This document shows positions 1 through 6,174 of a stretch of DNA of 64,000 bases, piece by piece. Within the stretch, counting starts at the first letter, position 1. Every line of letters starts with the position of its first letter. Origin of the DNA: Oscillospiraceae bacterium (GTDB lineage: Bacteria; Bacillota; Clostridia; Oscillospirales; Oscillospiraceae); assembly GCA_015067975.1 (NCBI GenBank), contig SVLK01000005.1:1-64000 (forward strand), in the 5' to 3' direction. The position numbers and the translations under genes are program-made. Under the pieces are notes generated by a model. That model saw only the letters and a list, made by a program, of their open reading frames with translations, was not told where the DNA came from and did no database searches.

Positions 1-141
1 AGTATCGTTAACTGCCGTTCCCGCCCAAATACCGAATGCCTGATCGGTCATTCCCATCGCTTGTCCCATAATGGGAAACAATACGATCATTGCCATATCG
101 AACAGAAAAGTAGCAGACATAGCATATGTTTTGGTATTTCG
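1..141 (-). pseudogene. YeiH/UPF0324-family membrane protein, internal fragment at window edge
   Basis: Reading the minus strand from about 141 down to 1 gives an open frame with KTYAMSATFLFDMAMIV followed by FPIMGQAMGMTDQAFGIW and AGTAVNDT. The pattern of a Phe-rich helix, then G-WAGTAxxDT, is characteristic of the YeiH (UPF0324) family of putative anion exporters. The C-terminal part would lie beyond position 1. The N-terminal half should lie above 141, but there the sequence becomes an unrelated set of small genes, and it does not reappear to the right of the transposase. I therefore read this as a gene truncated by the mobile element (or an assembly join). Family assignment rests on about 45 residues only. 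Confidence 0.6.
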
Positions 142-166
142 ATGATGAATGGAAGGATGATAACGA

Positions 167-325
167 ATGATTAAGTTTGCAATTACCGCCGCGATCGTGT
201 TGGTGTGCCTGTTCTTTATCGTGCTGCTGGCAGCACTCATGCTCTGGGTGATCATGAAGATGCTTCGTAGCATGTTCCCTGATAAGTTCGCCCCTGCTGC
301 AAAGCGCACGGAGGATGAGGTATGA
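167..325 (+). CDS. Small single-pass membrane protein (52 aa)
   Basis: ATG at 167 follows a plausible Shine-Dalgarno (GGAAGG at 151-156). The product has a hydrophobic helix at about residues 4-30 followed by a basic segment (KMLRSMFPDK) and a charged tail, so it should sit in the membrane with a short cytoplasmic end. The stop overlaps the next start in an ATGA arrangement (322-325), suggesting coupled translation with the 62-residue gene. I do not recognise a family. In a filamentous-phage reading it could be a minor coat or morphogenesis peptide, but that is speculation. Confidence 0.55.
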   Translation: MIKFAITAAIVLVCLFFIVLLAALMLWVIMKMLRSMFPDKFAPAAKRTEDEV

Positions 326-510
326 ATGTCAATCCCTATGAAATGACCCGTGAGCAGTTGGAGCGTTATCGCACGAACTGTATGAATCTGTGCTATCACT
401 ATACTTCCCTCGCAAACATCTATGCCAACGAAATCAAGCGCTGTACTACGCGCCTTTGTGCTATGGGTGTTGACCCTGATAGACCGAAGGATGGTACTAA
501 AGAAAAATAG
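322..510 (+). CDS. Hypothetical small protein (62 aa)
   Basis: The start overlaps the previous stop by four bases. The product is soluble, polar and probably helical, with several Cys and Tyr residues and a highly charged C-terminus (PDRPKDGTKEK); no membrane segment or known motif is seen. Its TAG stop (508-510) lies inside the left arm of the perfect hairpin at 506-529, so termination of translation and transcription coincide. It faces the convergent gene at 534-695. Function unknown. Confidence 0.5.
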   Translation: MNVNPYEMTREQLERYRTNCMNLCYHYTSLANIYANEIKRCTTRLCAMGVDPDRPKDGTKEK

Positions 511-529
511 CCGCTGATTAGCGGCTATT
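506..529. terminator. Bidirectional hairpin, copy 1 of an identical pair
   Basis: A perfect 10-bp inverted repeat (arm AATAGCCGCT, loop GATT) lies between convergent small genes. The identical 24 bases recur at 899-922 in the same type of position. Downstream runs of T on both sides are short, so it may act as terminator, ssDNA structure or protein site. Confidence 0.6.
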
Positions 530-533
530 GCGG

Positions 534-695
534 TTATCTTTTTCGGAAACGGTTGAATAGTTTTAGGATTGCATATGTCCAAAATATTGCATCTCCGATG
601 GTATGTAAAGGACTTTCTAAACTTGTGAAGCCTTTGATGAAGATGGTAAAAAATATGCCCCATGCGGCATAAATTCCGGAGACTATTTCTTTCAT
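534..695 (-). CDS. Small membrane protein (53 aa), convergent to 322-510
   Basis: I chose ATG at 695 because AAGGAAAG precedes it at good spacing; a longer frame from 725 lacks this and would overlap the divergent start at 725. The product has two moderately hydrophobic segments (about residues 5-22 and 30-46) and a strongly basic end (NRFRKR), so it is probably a membrane peptide. No family recognised. It lies head-on to the 62-aa gene with the hairpin 506-529 between them. Confidence 0.4.
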   Translation of the reverse strand: MKEIVSGIYAAWGIFFTIFIKGFTSLESPLHTIGDAIFWTYAILKLFNRFRKR

Positions 696-724
696 AAAAT
701 CTTTCCTTTCTTGGGGGTTGTGCA

Positions 725-910
725 ATGTCAGTTCCTTGGTGGTATCCTGCGAGCTTCTTTGGCTCTCTTGTGTTTGTTCTTTTGGTAGATGATCTCTATC
801 ATCGTTTCTGTGCTAAGAAGTGTAATTACGATTGTTCTTCTTGCAAGGTTAAGTCTTGCCAATCGTACTGGTGTCACAGAAAGCGCGAGAACAAGCAGAA
901 TAGCCGCTGA
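725..910 (+). CDS. Small membrane protein with Cys-rich tail (61 aa)
   Basis: The N-terminus (MSVPWWYPASFFGSLVFVLL) is a hydrophobic segment. It is followed by a tail with eight cysteines in pairs (CAKKCNYDCSSCKVKSC) and a basic end. Paired Cys spacing suggests metal binding or disulfides, but matches no family I can name. A G-rich stretch (GGGGG, 713-717) may be the ribosome site. The TGA stop (908-910) is in the second copy of the 24-bp hairpin. Convergent with 918-1100. Confidence 0.5.
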   Translation: MSVPWWYPASFFGSLVFVLLVDDLYHRFCAKKCNYDCSSCKVKSCQSYWCHRKRENKQNSR

Positions 911-922
911 TTAGCGGCTATT
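899..922. terminator. Bidirectional hairpin, copy 2 of an identical pair
   Basis: Identical in all 24 bases to 506-529, again between the ends of convergent genes. The plus gene stop (TGA 908-910) and the minus gene stop (TAG, 918-920) both fall inside it. Confidence 0.6.
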
Positions 923-1100
923 TGATGGATTCAATTTCTTTGATGAATTTGTCACTTGCGGCTTTTATCTTTTTTAATGTTTTGATTTCTGCCGCATCGA
1001 TTTTTCCGTCATTCTTCATGGCGGCAAGTTCGCAAGCTTGCTCGAATGTTTTTGTCATGGAAACCATGTTTCTGATTTGCATCTGTATGTAATCGTTCAT
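918..1100 (-). CDS. Small helical protein (60 aa)
   Basis: Start ATG at 1100 is preceded by AGGGG at about eight bases; the longer frame to 1142 has no such site. The product is polar and helical, with a central NDGKIDAAEIKTLKKIK segment that looks like a loop flanked by helices (EF-hand-like composition, not a proven EF hand). No signal peptide or membrane segment. It ends in the shared hairpin 899-922, opposite the Cys-rich protein. Function unknown; coding status is supported by the good ribosome site and natural-looking composition. Confidence 0.55.
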   Translation of the reverse strand: MNDYIQMQIRNMVSMTKTFEQACELAAMKNDGKIDAAEIKTLKKIKAASDKFIKEIESIK

Positions 1101-1158
1101 TTCGTTTCCCCTTTTTTCTTTTTTTATCATTATACTATGCAAAGGCGAGGTGTCAAGT

Positions 1159-2286
1159 ATGAAAAATTTGAAAAGTGTAGGTCAATATTTCGTAGCATTG
1201 GCTCTTGCGGTAGTGGTTTCTGTGATTTCTGTTATGCCTGCACATGCAGTTGATTTGTCGTTTTCTGAAACTTTTTGGTCTATTCCCGATTGGGATGATG
1301 CCAAGGTTTATGTTACAAATTACTGGCGTAGAGAATATGATTTTGATAATGGCGTTTTGCTTTCTCGTGATGTGCTTGATGACTTGTGCGCGAGTTTGAA
1401 TGAAGTGGGTTTTCCTTGCAAAGTCGTTCCTCAATCTCAGCCATCTGGTCTTTTGGCCTATTATATTATTGGTACTGGAACTGTTCCTGTTGAAAATGTT
1501 TGGGGTGTTTCTCGTGAACTTTCGATTGAGTATTTTGTTCATACCAATTTTAATGGTGCTGTTTATTATTCCGAACAGGATTCTTCAAGTTCGTTGTTGA
1601 ATAGTATCGATGTTCGTTTGCGGAATATATATAACACTCTTCATGACTACATCGGCGATTTGATTTATTTAGGCTTCGCGTCTTTGGATGAAGGCATTGA
1701 GGTTTTGAATTTGCGGTTGCAGCTCCTCACCGGATATATTTCCGGTTTTGAAGATGACCCCTCTACACCCTCAATTATGTCTAAGATTGATGATCTCATT
1801 GCTTCTGTTGAAAATCTTTCGGTTATTGGTGGCGGCGGTGATGTGTACTTTGACACTGCCCCCATTACCACCAAGTTAGAACAAGTCGCGTCTTCTATCA
1901 AATCTGCGATCATTACCGCTAATGACACTTCGGCGCTTGAAGATACCATCAAGTCTTTCCAGTACGACTTTGACGATACTTTCAGTGATCTCAAGCATTT
2001 GTTGTACTACGTAACAGAAATTTTGGATTTCTTCTCTGGTTTTGCTTTGATCTCGGCAGTAGTCGTTGTAAACCCTTTCAACCATTTCAAGAGCAATTTC
2101 AAAGCGAATTTTTCGTTCAGTTGCGTTCATCTTCTGTCCTTTCTCCCCGTGTGGCCGTTAGGTCAGCCTTTTGAATCTACACTTTCAAATTGCTTACACT
2201 TGCAGCATCTGCTCGTTGCAGTCCATGCACATAATGCGCACGGCCTTTGTGGCTCTCACGCTGTTCTTGCAGCACGGGCACTGTAA
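1159..2286 (+). CDS. Secreted protein, possibly phage adsorption/minor coat-like; 3' end doubtful
   Basis: ATG 1159 sits eight bases after AGGCGAGG; a GTG at 1150 is in frame but is part of the ribosome site. Residues 1-32 form a signal peptide (hydrophobic core, then MPAHA|VDLSF). The body is acidic and Tyr/Ser rich, with a Gly-rich spacer (SVIGGGGDVYF) and a helical, coiled-coil-like stretch at about 230-290. From about 2040 the composition changes abruptly and the frame runs antisense through the 84-aa gene and into the zinc-finger end of the SprT-like gene, so the last about 80 residues are probably not genuine. I suspect truncation of the natural C-terminus at a rearrangement junction. 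A pIII-like role is guessed from context only. Confidence 0.5.
   Translation: MKNLKSVGQYFVALALAVVVSVISVMPAHAVDLSFSETFWSIPDWDDAKVYVTNYWRREYDFDNGVLLSRDVLDDLCASLNEVGFPCKVVPQSQPSGLLAYYIIGTGTVPVENVWGVSRELSIEYFVHTNFNGAVYYSEQDSSSSLLNSIDVRLRNIYNTLHDYIGDLIYLGFASLDEGIEVLNLRLQLLTGYISGFEDDPSTPSIMSKIDDLIASVENLSVIGGGGDVYFDTAPITTKLEQVASSIKSAIITANDTSALEDTIKSFQYDFDDTFSDLKHLLYYVTEILDFFSGFALISAVVVVNPFNHFKSNFKANFSFSCVHLLSFLPVWPLGQPFESTLSNCLHLQHLLVAVHAHNAHGLCGSHAVLAARAL
1876..2130 (-). CDS. Hypothetical 84-aa protein, possibly truncated
   Basis: ATG 2130 has a good ribosome site (GAAAGGACAGAAG just upstream) and lies 63 bases after the SprT-like gene on the same strand, so the two may be an operon. Residues 1-36 look like a normal charged helical protein; the remainder is less convincing and overlaps the secreted protein on the opposite strand by about 250 bases. 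The overlap suggests that one or both genes were cut at a junction near 2030-2045. No family recognised. Confidence 0.4.
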   Translation of the reverse strand: MNATERKIRFEIALEMVERVYNDYCRDQSKTREEIQNFCYVVQQMLEITESIVKVVLERLDGIFKRRSVISGNDRRFDRRRDLF

Positions 2287-2844
2287 CTTCCGTGTGCTGC
2301 TCGGCTGCCTGCCCCCGCCCACCGGTGCACCGCCCGCAGCCGTTCCGCTTGCTCCGGTACTGATTGGCCGCCATACGCTGCCCCGGCTGATGCGAATTTC
2401 TGACCATCCTTTCTCCAGTGCGTACTCGGTCAGCTTGTCATTCCCTGTGCCTTGCGTGTTCCATCCATACTGCCCCGCCTTGATGCATACAAGGCCGCAC
2501 TTCTCGGCAAGCTCCTTGAATTTGCCGTTGTGGTATTTGCCCCCTCTGCTCACTTCCTGTATGCCGTTCTCCCGGCAGTACAGATGGACCATTTCATGTA
2601 GCAGCGTGTCCAACAGTTCTTCGATTTCGCAATCGAGCATTTCTGCGGCAATGTTCATTTCGTATGTCTCGCTGTCCTTGCGCTTCCATACCTTTCCGGT
2701 GGTGCAGTGTCCATATGTCCCCGGCTTGCTCTGCACTGTGATGATTGGCAGCGGCAGCGCCCCGCCCCAGAAGTCGGTGTTCAGCGTGTTGTACATCTTC
2801 TCTAACTGCCCCACCGCACGGCTCATCTTCGTTGTCTCTTTCAT
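2194..2844 (-). CDS. SprT-like zinc metallopeptidase domain protein
   Basis: Start ATG 2844 follows AGGAG at eight bases; the frame extends upstream to 2955 without a ribosome site. The 216-residue product carries LEKMYNTLNTDFWGGALP near the N-terminus, the HEMVH zinc site at residues 83-87 with a third likely ligand at H105 (KYHNGKFK), and a C-terminal zinc ribbon (CPCC ... CMDC). This is the SprT/Spartan-like family, known for proteases acting on DNA-bound proteins and common on Firmicute phages and mobile elements. A role in removing protein from element DNA is inference. Followed by the 84-aa gene. Confidence 0.75.
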   Translation of the reverse strand: MKETTKMSRAVGQLEKMYNTLNTDFWGGALPLPIITVQSKPGTYGHCTTGKVWKRKDSETYEMNIAAEMLDCEIEELLDTLLHEMVHLYCRENGIQEVSRGGKYHNGKFKELAEKCGLVCIKAGQYGWNTQGTGNDKLTEYALEKGWSEIRISRGSVWRPISTGASGTAAGGAPVGGGRQPSSTRKLQCPCCKNSVRATKAVRIMCMDCNEQMLQV

Positions 2845-3176
2845 CTTTCGTACTCCTCTCATAATCCTCTGTATGCGTAGCAAAGCTCGCTCGCGAGCTT
2901 TGTTGCCATCAATTCGCATACCAACGGCAGACCAGTCAAAGACTGGCCGTCTCACGCAAGGCCACTCGCGAAAAATTTTTTTCGGCTCTTACGCAACCGG
3001 AAAAAATTTTTTGGTCTTGACGGGCTGACGGGGGTATGCAACTCTCGTACCCCCTTGACGCCCGCCCCCACATCTGCTAAAATTGAAACAAATAGAAACG
3101 CCAAGGTAGTCAATACCTCGGCGTTTCATGCATTTTATGAACTTTTGCATATACACTTTCAAGAGGGGAGAAAGCT
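2845..3176. repeat. Hairpin-dense non-coding region between divergent sprT-like and transposase genes
   Basis: No gene is seen. Inverted repeats in order: perfect 10-bp arms 2881-2890/2893-2902; CCAGTC 2932-2937 with GACTGG 2941-2946; two A/T-run palindromes near 2968-2984 and 2997-3014; GGGGGTA 3030-3036 with TACCCCC 3048-3054, enclosed by CGGGC 3021-3025/GCCCG 3060-3064; and GAAACGCC 3095-3102/GGCGTTTC 3120-3127 with inner AGGTA/TACCT. Such density is typical of single-strand origins or packaging signals in small replicons. Promoters for both flanking genes must also lie here; I cannot place them confidently. Confidence 0.55.
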
Positions 3177-4199
3177 ATGAGAAAGTATCGCAGAATGACT
3201 TGGACAGACCGCTTGAAGATTGAAGTGCTTTACAACTCTAACCATACATATCAGTTCATTGCCAATGCCCTTGGCTTTGCTGTGTCGTCCATCTACACAG
3301 AGATAAAGCATGGCTTGTACCCTCATTTGGGCGCTGAGCTAACGCGCCGCCCTTTGCATTACTCTGCCCAGATTGCGCAGGACTACGCTGACGCACAGGC
3401 CACGGCAAAGGGTGTAGAGATAAAGCTCGGCCACAACTATGCTTATGCAAAGCTTGTGGCCGAGCTTGTTTCTTCCGGTTGTTCTGTTGATGTGATTGTT
3501 AATGATTTGAAACGTGAAGGTAAGTGGACTGTTTCCACTACCACCCTTTACCGCTATATTGATAAGGGGTATATCCCCAATGTCACCAATAAGGATTTGC
3601 CCGAGAAAAGCAGACGTAAGAGGAAGCATAACGAGGTAAAGGCAGCACGCGCTCCCAAGGGTACGAGCATCGAGCGCCGCCCCTATGAAGTGAATCACCG
3701 CTTGACCTTTGGCCATTGGGAAATGGACAGCGTCATAGGACGCGCAAAAGGTCAAGCGGAATCTTTGCTTGTGCTCACCGAGAGAAAAACGCGCTTCGAA
3801 ATCATCATTCGTGTTAAAGAGAAATCATCAAGCGCGACGGTCTATGCTTTAGATCGTATACTCCCTAAGTTCCCCAAGGGTACATTTCAAAGCATCACTG
3901 TCGATAATGGCAGCGAGTTCCAAAGCTGCTACGAGATGGAGCATGACCGGAGCGGAACAAAGCGGTTACAGGTATACTACTGCCATCCCTATACTTCTTG
4001 TGAACGTGGCAGTAATGAGCGTAATAATCGTATCATCCGCCGTTACTTCCCTAAGGGTCAATCCCTCAAACGAGTCACGCAGAAGCAGTGTGACTATGTC
4101 GCAGACCGCATCAATTCCATGCCTCGCAAAATCCTCAATTACCATACTGCCAAGGAACTTTTCGAACAAGAGCTTGCTGCCCTCACCGCCACTACCTAA
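3177..4199 (+). CDS. IS30-family transposase
   Basis: 340 residues, the usual IS30 length, from ATG 3177 after GAGGGGAG. An N-terminal helix-turn-helix (about residues 10-45, TYQFIANALGFAVSSIY) is followed by a second DNA-binding part and a DDE catalytic domain: D184 in GHWEMDSVIG, D243 in TVDNGSEF and E281 in GSNERNNRIIRRYFPKG. All three catalytic residues are present, so the enzyme looks intact. No convincing terminal inverted repeats tightly flank the gene, so it may belong to the larger element rather than a free IS. Confidence 0.9.
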   Translation: MRKYRRMTWTDRLKIEVLYNSNHTYQFIANALGFAVSSIYTEIKHGLYPHLGAELTRRPLHYSAQIAQDYADAQATAKGVEIKLGHNYAYAKLVAELVSSGCSVDVIVNDLKREGKWTVSTTTLYRYIDKGYIPNVTNKDLPEKSRRKRKHNEVKAARAPKGTSIERRPYEVNHRLTFGHWEMDSVIGRAKGQAESLLVLTERKTRFEIIIRVKEKSSSATVYALDRILPKFPKGTFQSITVDNGSEFQSCYEMEHDRSGTKRLQVYYCHPYTSCERGSNERNNRIIRRYFPKGQSLKRVTQKQCDYVADRINSMPRKILNYHTAKELFEQELAALTATT

Positions 4200-4268
4200 A
4201 AATTTTTTCAATTATTTTTTCGAATGGGGTTGACAATTAAGGCGACTTTTTCCATAAAAAATTACAGA

Positions 4269-4287
4269 AGCAGACCCTTGATCTGCT
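4269..4287 (-). terminator. Weak hairpin after queT
   Basis: AGCAGA 4269-4274 pairs with TCTGCT 4282-4287, with a T run some bases later on the minus strand. It would end the queT transcript. Short stem, so only a candidate. Confidence 0.35.
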
Positions 4288-4301
4288 CCTGTTCAAAAGC
4301 A

Positions 4302-4811
4302 CTATATCTTGCGGTTTTTGCCGCTCAACCCCGGAATTTTCTCCACTGCCCGCAGCAGTAAAAGACCCAGCCCAAAGCAAACGACCGCTTCGCCAAGGCC
4401 CACGCTCATTGCATTGAGCGCAAAGGCGGGGAGAAAAGCATCAACGCTTCCACTTTGTTGCCAGGCGATCACCGCGCCGACCAATATTGCGTTGCACACC
4501 ACCGGCGGCAGGGGGACGAAATAACGGCTGCGGCATCTGGCTGTCCAAAGTCCGGCCAATAACGTGGCCAGAGAACCTACCACCATATCCAACGGGCCGT
4601 AAGGACTGATGAGGTTGGCCACCCAACATCCGGCAAACAGACCCCATGCTGTTTCCGGGAAGAAAAATGGCAGCACGCACAACGCTTCGGACAAGCGGAA
4701 CTGTACCGGCCCGAAGGCAATGCCAAACACCGAGGAGAGCAGTGTCAGCATGGCGTATAGTGCGCCTACCACTGCGGCAATCGCCAGTTGTCGCACAGAA
4801 AATTTGCGCAT
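4302..4811 (-). CDS. queT: QueT-family queuosine precursor transporter
   Basis: 169-residue hydrophobic protein with about five membrane segments, beginning RKFSVRQLAIAAVVGALYA, with FGPVQFRLSEAL and the conserved NLISPYGPLDMVVGSLATL region typical of QueT, an S-component-like transporter of ECF type taking up preQ1/queuine precursors. I chose ATG 4811 because GGGAGGA lies six bases upstream; the in-frame ATG at 4826 is inside that ribosome site. It stands alone behind a structured leader. An energising ECF module is not in the window. Confidence 0.85.
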   Translation of the reverse strand: MRKFSVRQLAIAAVVGALYAMLTLLSSVFGIAFGPVQFRLSEALCVLPFFFPETAWGLFAGCWVANLISPYGPLDMVVGSLATLLAGLWTARCRSRYFVPLPPVVCNAILVGAVIAWQQSGSVDAFLPAFALNAMSVGLGEAVVCFGLGLLLLRAVEKIPGLSGKNRKI

Positions 4812-4910
4812 AAAAAATCCTCCCATTTTTTGTTTAGAGAACGGCTCCGCTCAGGGCGCCGAACGAACACCGCGTCAAGCGGTGCTTGGACAGGGTATGG
4901 AAACCTGTCG
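4812..4910 (-). promoter_or_regulatory. Structured queT leader, candidate preQ1-type riboswitch
   Basis: The leader of about 98 nt between the predicted start of transcription and the queT ATG folds into three hairpins: GACAGG/CCTGTC (4889-4909), CACCGC/GCGGTG (4868-4884) and CGGC/GCCG (4842-4861), then an A-rich linker and the ribosome site. A preQ1-III class is known upstream of queT in Ruminococcaceae/Oscillospiraceae, and the context fits. I did not verify the class pseudoknot base by base. Confidence 0.45.
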
Positions 4911-4915
4911 GAACG

Positions 4916-4944
4916 AGTATAGCATGAAAGAAAGAAGAAGTCCA
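4916..4944 (-). promoter_or_regulatory. Promoter of queT
   Basis: On the minus strand TGGACT (4944-4939), 17 bases, then TATACT (4921-4916). The -35 overlaps the terminator hairpin of the upstream sigma operon. Confidence 0.55.
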
Positions 4945-4965
4945 CAGCCTTTGGCTGTGGACTTC
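4937..4965 (-). terminator. Terminator of dus-sigma-anti-sigma operon
   Basis: A 13-bp perfect stem (arm GAAGTCCACAGCC, 4937-4949/4953-4965) immediately follows the anti-sigma stop, with a pyrimidine-rich TTCTTTC tail on the minus strand. Confidence 0.8.
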
Positions 4966-4967
4966 CC

Positions 4968-5591
4968 TTATTTTGCACTTTTTAGCTCTAACTGCAGCAT
5001 CTGCTCCGGCAATGCCAGTTCAGGGAACTCCCGATTCAACGCACGTACATCTTCTGCCATCAGATCGTAAGCCTCCCGCGGTGCATCCGTACCGTACAGC
5101 GGAGAAAACCCATGCTGGTTCAAATATCCACGAACCTGTGCGCACTGCGTCTCATCGCTGATGGTGTACACAAAAAGCGGTAGATCCGAGGCGATATCAC
5201 TGGCGTCATCGTGGAACATCTCTCCGCTGCGCTGCATTTCCGGTTCACTGAACTTTGGAGCAGCACCGTCGGCACCATCGTTGGCAGTCCCGATTCCCAA
5301 AAGAGGCAGCAACTGTAAGGTGATCACCAGTACGGCGCAGGCTGCCACGGCAGAAAGAATTTTACGATAGGAGGTGCGGCGTACTTTACTTTGCGGCGTA
5401 ATACGAACCTGCTCCATAACACGCTGAGTGAACCCCGCGGGGGCGGTTTCCGCGCCCTCCAAACCGGACATTACCTCATAGTAGGCACGGCAGGCCGAGC
5501 AACTTTTCATATGTGCAAGCATCTGCGCGCGCTCATCTTCCGGCAGAGTCCCGGCAAGCAGCGCGTCGATGCGGTCAAAATCACAGGACAT
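4968..5591 (-). CDS. Zinc-finger anti-sigma factor, membrane-anchored
   Basis: About 207 residues. The N-terminus has the zf-HC2 pattern HMKSCSAC (H-x3-C-x2-C), typical of ZAS anti-sigma factors that hold ECF sigma factors inactive. A single hydrophobic segment at about residues 84-106 anchors it, leaving an extracytoplasmic C-terminal domain of about 100 residues. ATG 5591 has a better-spaced ribosome site (AGGAGG six bases upstream) than ATG 5597. It overlaps the sigma gene end, so the pair is translationally coupled. The signal sensed is unknown. Confidence 0.85.
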   Translation of the reverse strand: MSCDFDRIDALLAGTLPEDERAQMLAHMKSCSACRAYYEVMSGLEGAETAPAGFTQRVMEQVRITPQSKVRRTSYRKILSAVAACAVLVITLQLLPLLGIGTANDGADGAAPKFSEPEMQRSGEMFHDDASDIASDLPLFVYTISDETQCAQVRGYLNQHGFSPLYGTDAPREAYDLMAEDVRALNREFPELALPEQMLQLELKSAK

Positions 5592-6174
5592 GGTCATCCT
5601 CCTCTCCTTTTTGTATGACGGAAGAGGAGGGGAAAAAGTTCCCCTGTTGCAGTAAAATTTGCCGCAATTGCTTTTTTGCCCGATTCAGACGGGATTTTAC
5701 TGTGCCGCTCTCCAATCCCAACAGCTGTCCGATTTCTTCGTAGCTCAGCTGCCGCATCTGGCGCAGCAAAAAGATTTGGCGGTGCTCCGGCGTCAATGCG
5801 TCCAATGCCTGCTGCAGGGCCTGCTGCAGTTCGGCAGCTTCGGCTGCCTGCTGAGGTGTCCCTTCAGCGACCAACTCCGTTTCGTCCTCCAACGGCACAG
5901 CAGCGCGATGGCGCTTTTCCTTGCGCAGGAAATTAATGGCGGCGTTGGTGGTCAGCTGATACAGCCATGAGGAAAATTTGCTCTCTCCGCGGAAGGCAGG
6001 AAGACCCTTCCATGCGGCCACAAAGGCTTCCTGCGCCACCTCCTCGGCGTCGTGAGCGTTGCCGCACATGCGCAGAGCCAAACGGTATACACTTGTCTCG
6101 TAGGTCTGCACCAGCTGGGCAAACGCATCGGCGTCACCTTGCTTGGCTCGCGCTACGGCATGCAGCTCGTCCAT
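5581..6174 (-). CDS. ECF-type RNA polymerase sigma factor
   Basis: 197 residues with sigma region 2 (DAFAQLVQTYETSVYRLALR, AEEVAQEAFVAAWKGL, FSSWLYQLTTNAAINFLRK) and region 4 (LTPEHRQIFLLRQMRQLSYEEIGQLLG then SGTVKSRLNRAKKQL), as in the RpoE/SigW group. The start is ATG 6174, which shares its A with the dus stop (TGATG); a GTG at 6177 is also in frame. The anti-sigma gene follows with overlap. The target promoter cannot be deduced here. Confidence 0.92.
   Translation of the reverse strand: MDELHAVARAKQGDADAFAQLVQTYETSVYRLALRMCGNAHDAEEVAQEAFVAAWKGLPAFRGESKFSSWLYQLTTNAAINFLRKEKRHRAAVPLEDETELVAEGTPQQAAEAAELQQALQQALDALTPEHRQIFLLRQMRQLSYEEIGQLLGLESGTVKSRLNRAKKQLRQILLQQGNFFPSSSVIQKGEEDDHVL

Larger units (their letters stand above)
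142..4232. mobile_element. Putative small mobile element (filamentous-phage-like or satellite) with IS30 transposase
   Basis: The stretch between the yeiH fragment and the queT region is lower in GC than the rest and holds small single-span membrane proteins, convergent pairs of small genes with identical hairpins, a signal-peptide protein, a SprT-like peptidase, a hairpin-rich non-coding segment and a DDE transposase. Small membrane proteins plus a secreted adsorption-like protein and palindromic intergenic DNA resemble inovirus genomes, and some inoviruses (Spiroplasma SpV1 type) carry IS30 transposases. Against this, no Zot/pI ATPase and no Rep protein are visible, so the element is partial, a satellite, or something else. 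Boundaries are estimates from where flanking homology stops; no clear target-site duplication was found. Confidence 0.45.

Noticed and set aside
1038..1253. Plus frame overlapping the 60-aa minus gene and the secreted-protein start
   Set aside because: No ribosome site, and it conflicts with better supported genes on both strands.
2171..3028. Plus-strand frame antisense to the SprT-like gene
   Set aside because: Pro/Ser/Cys-rich nonsense composition; the opposite strand has a clear metallopeptidase.
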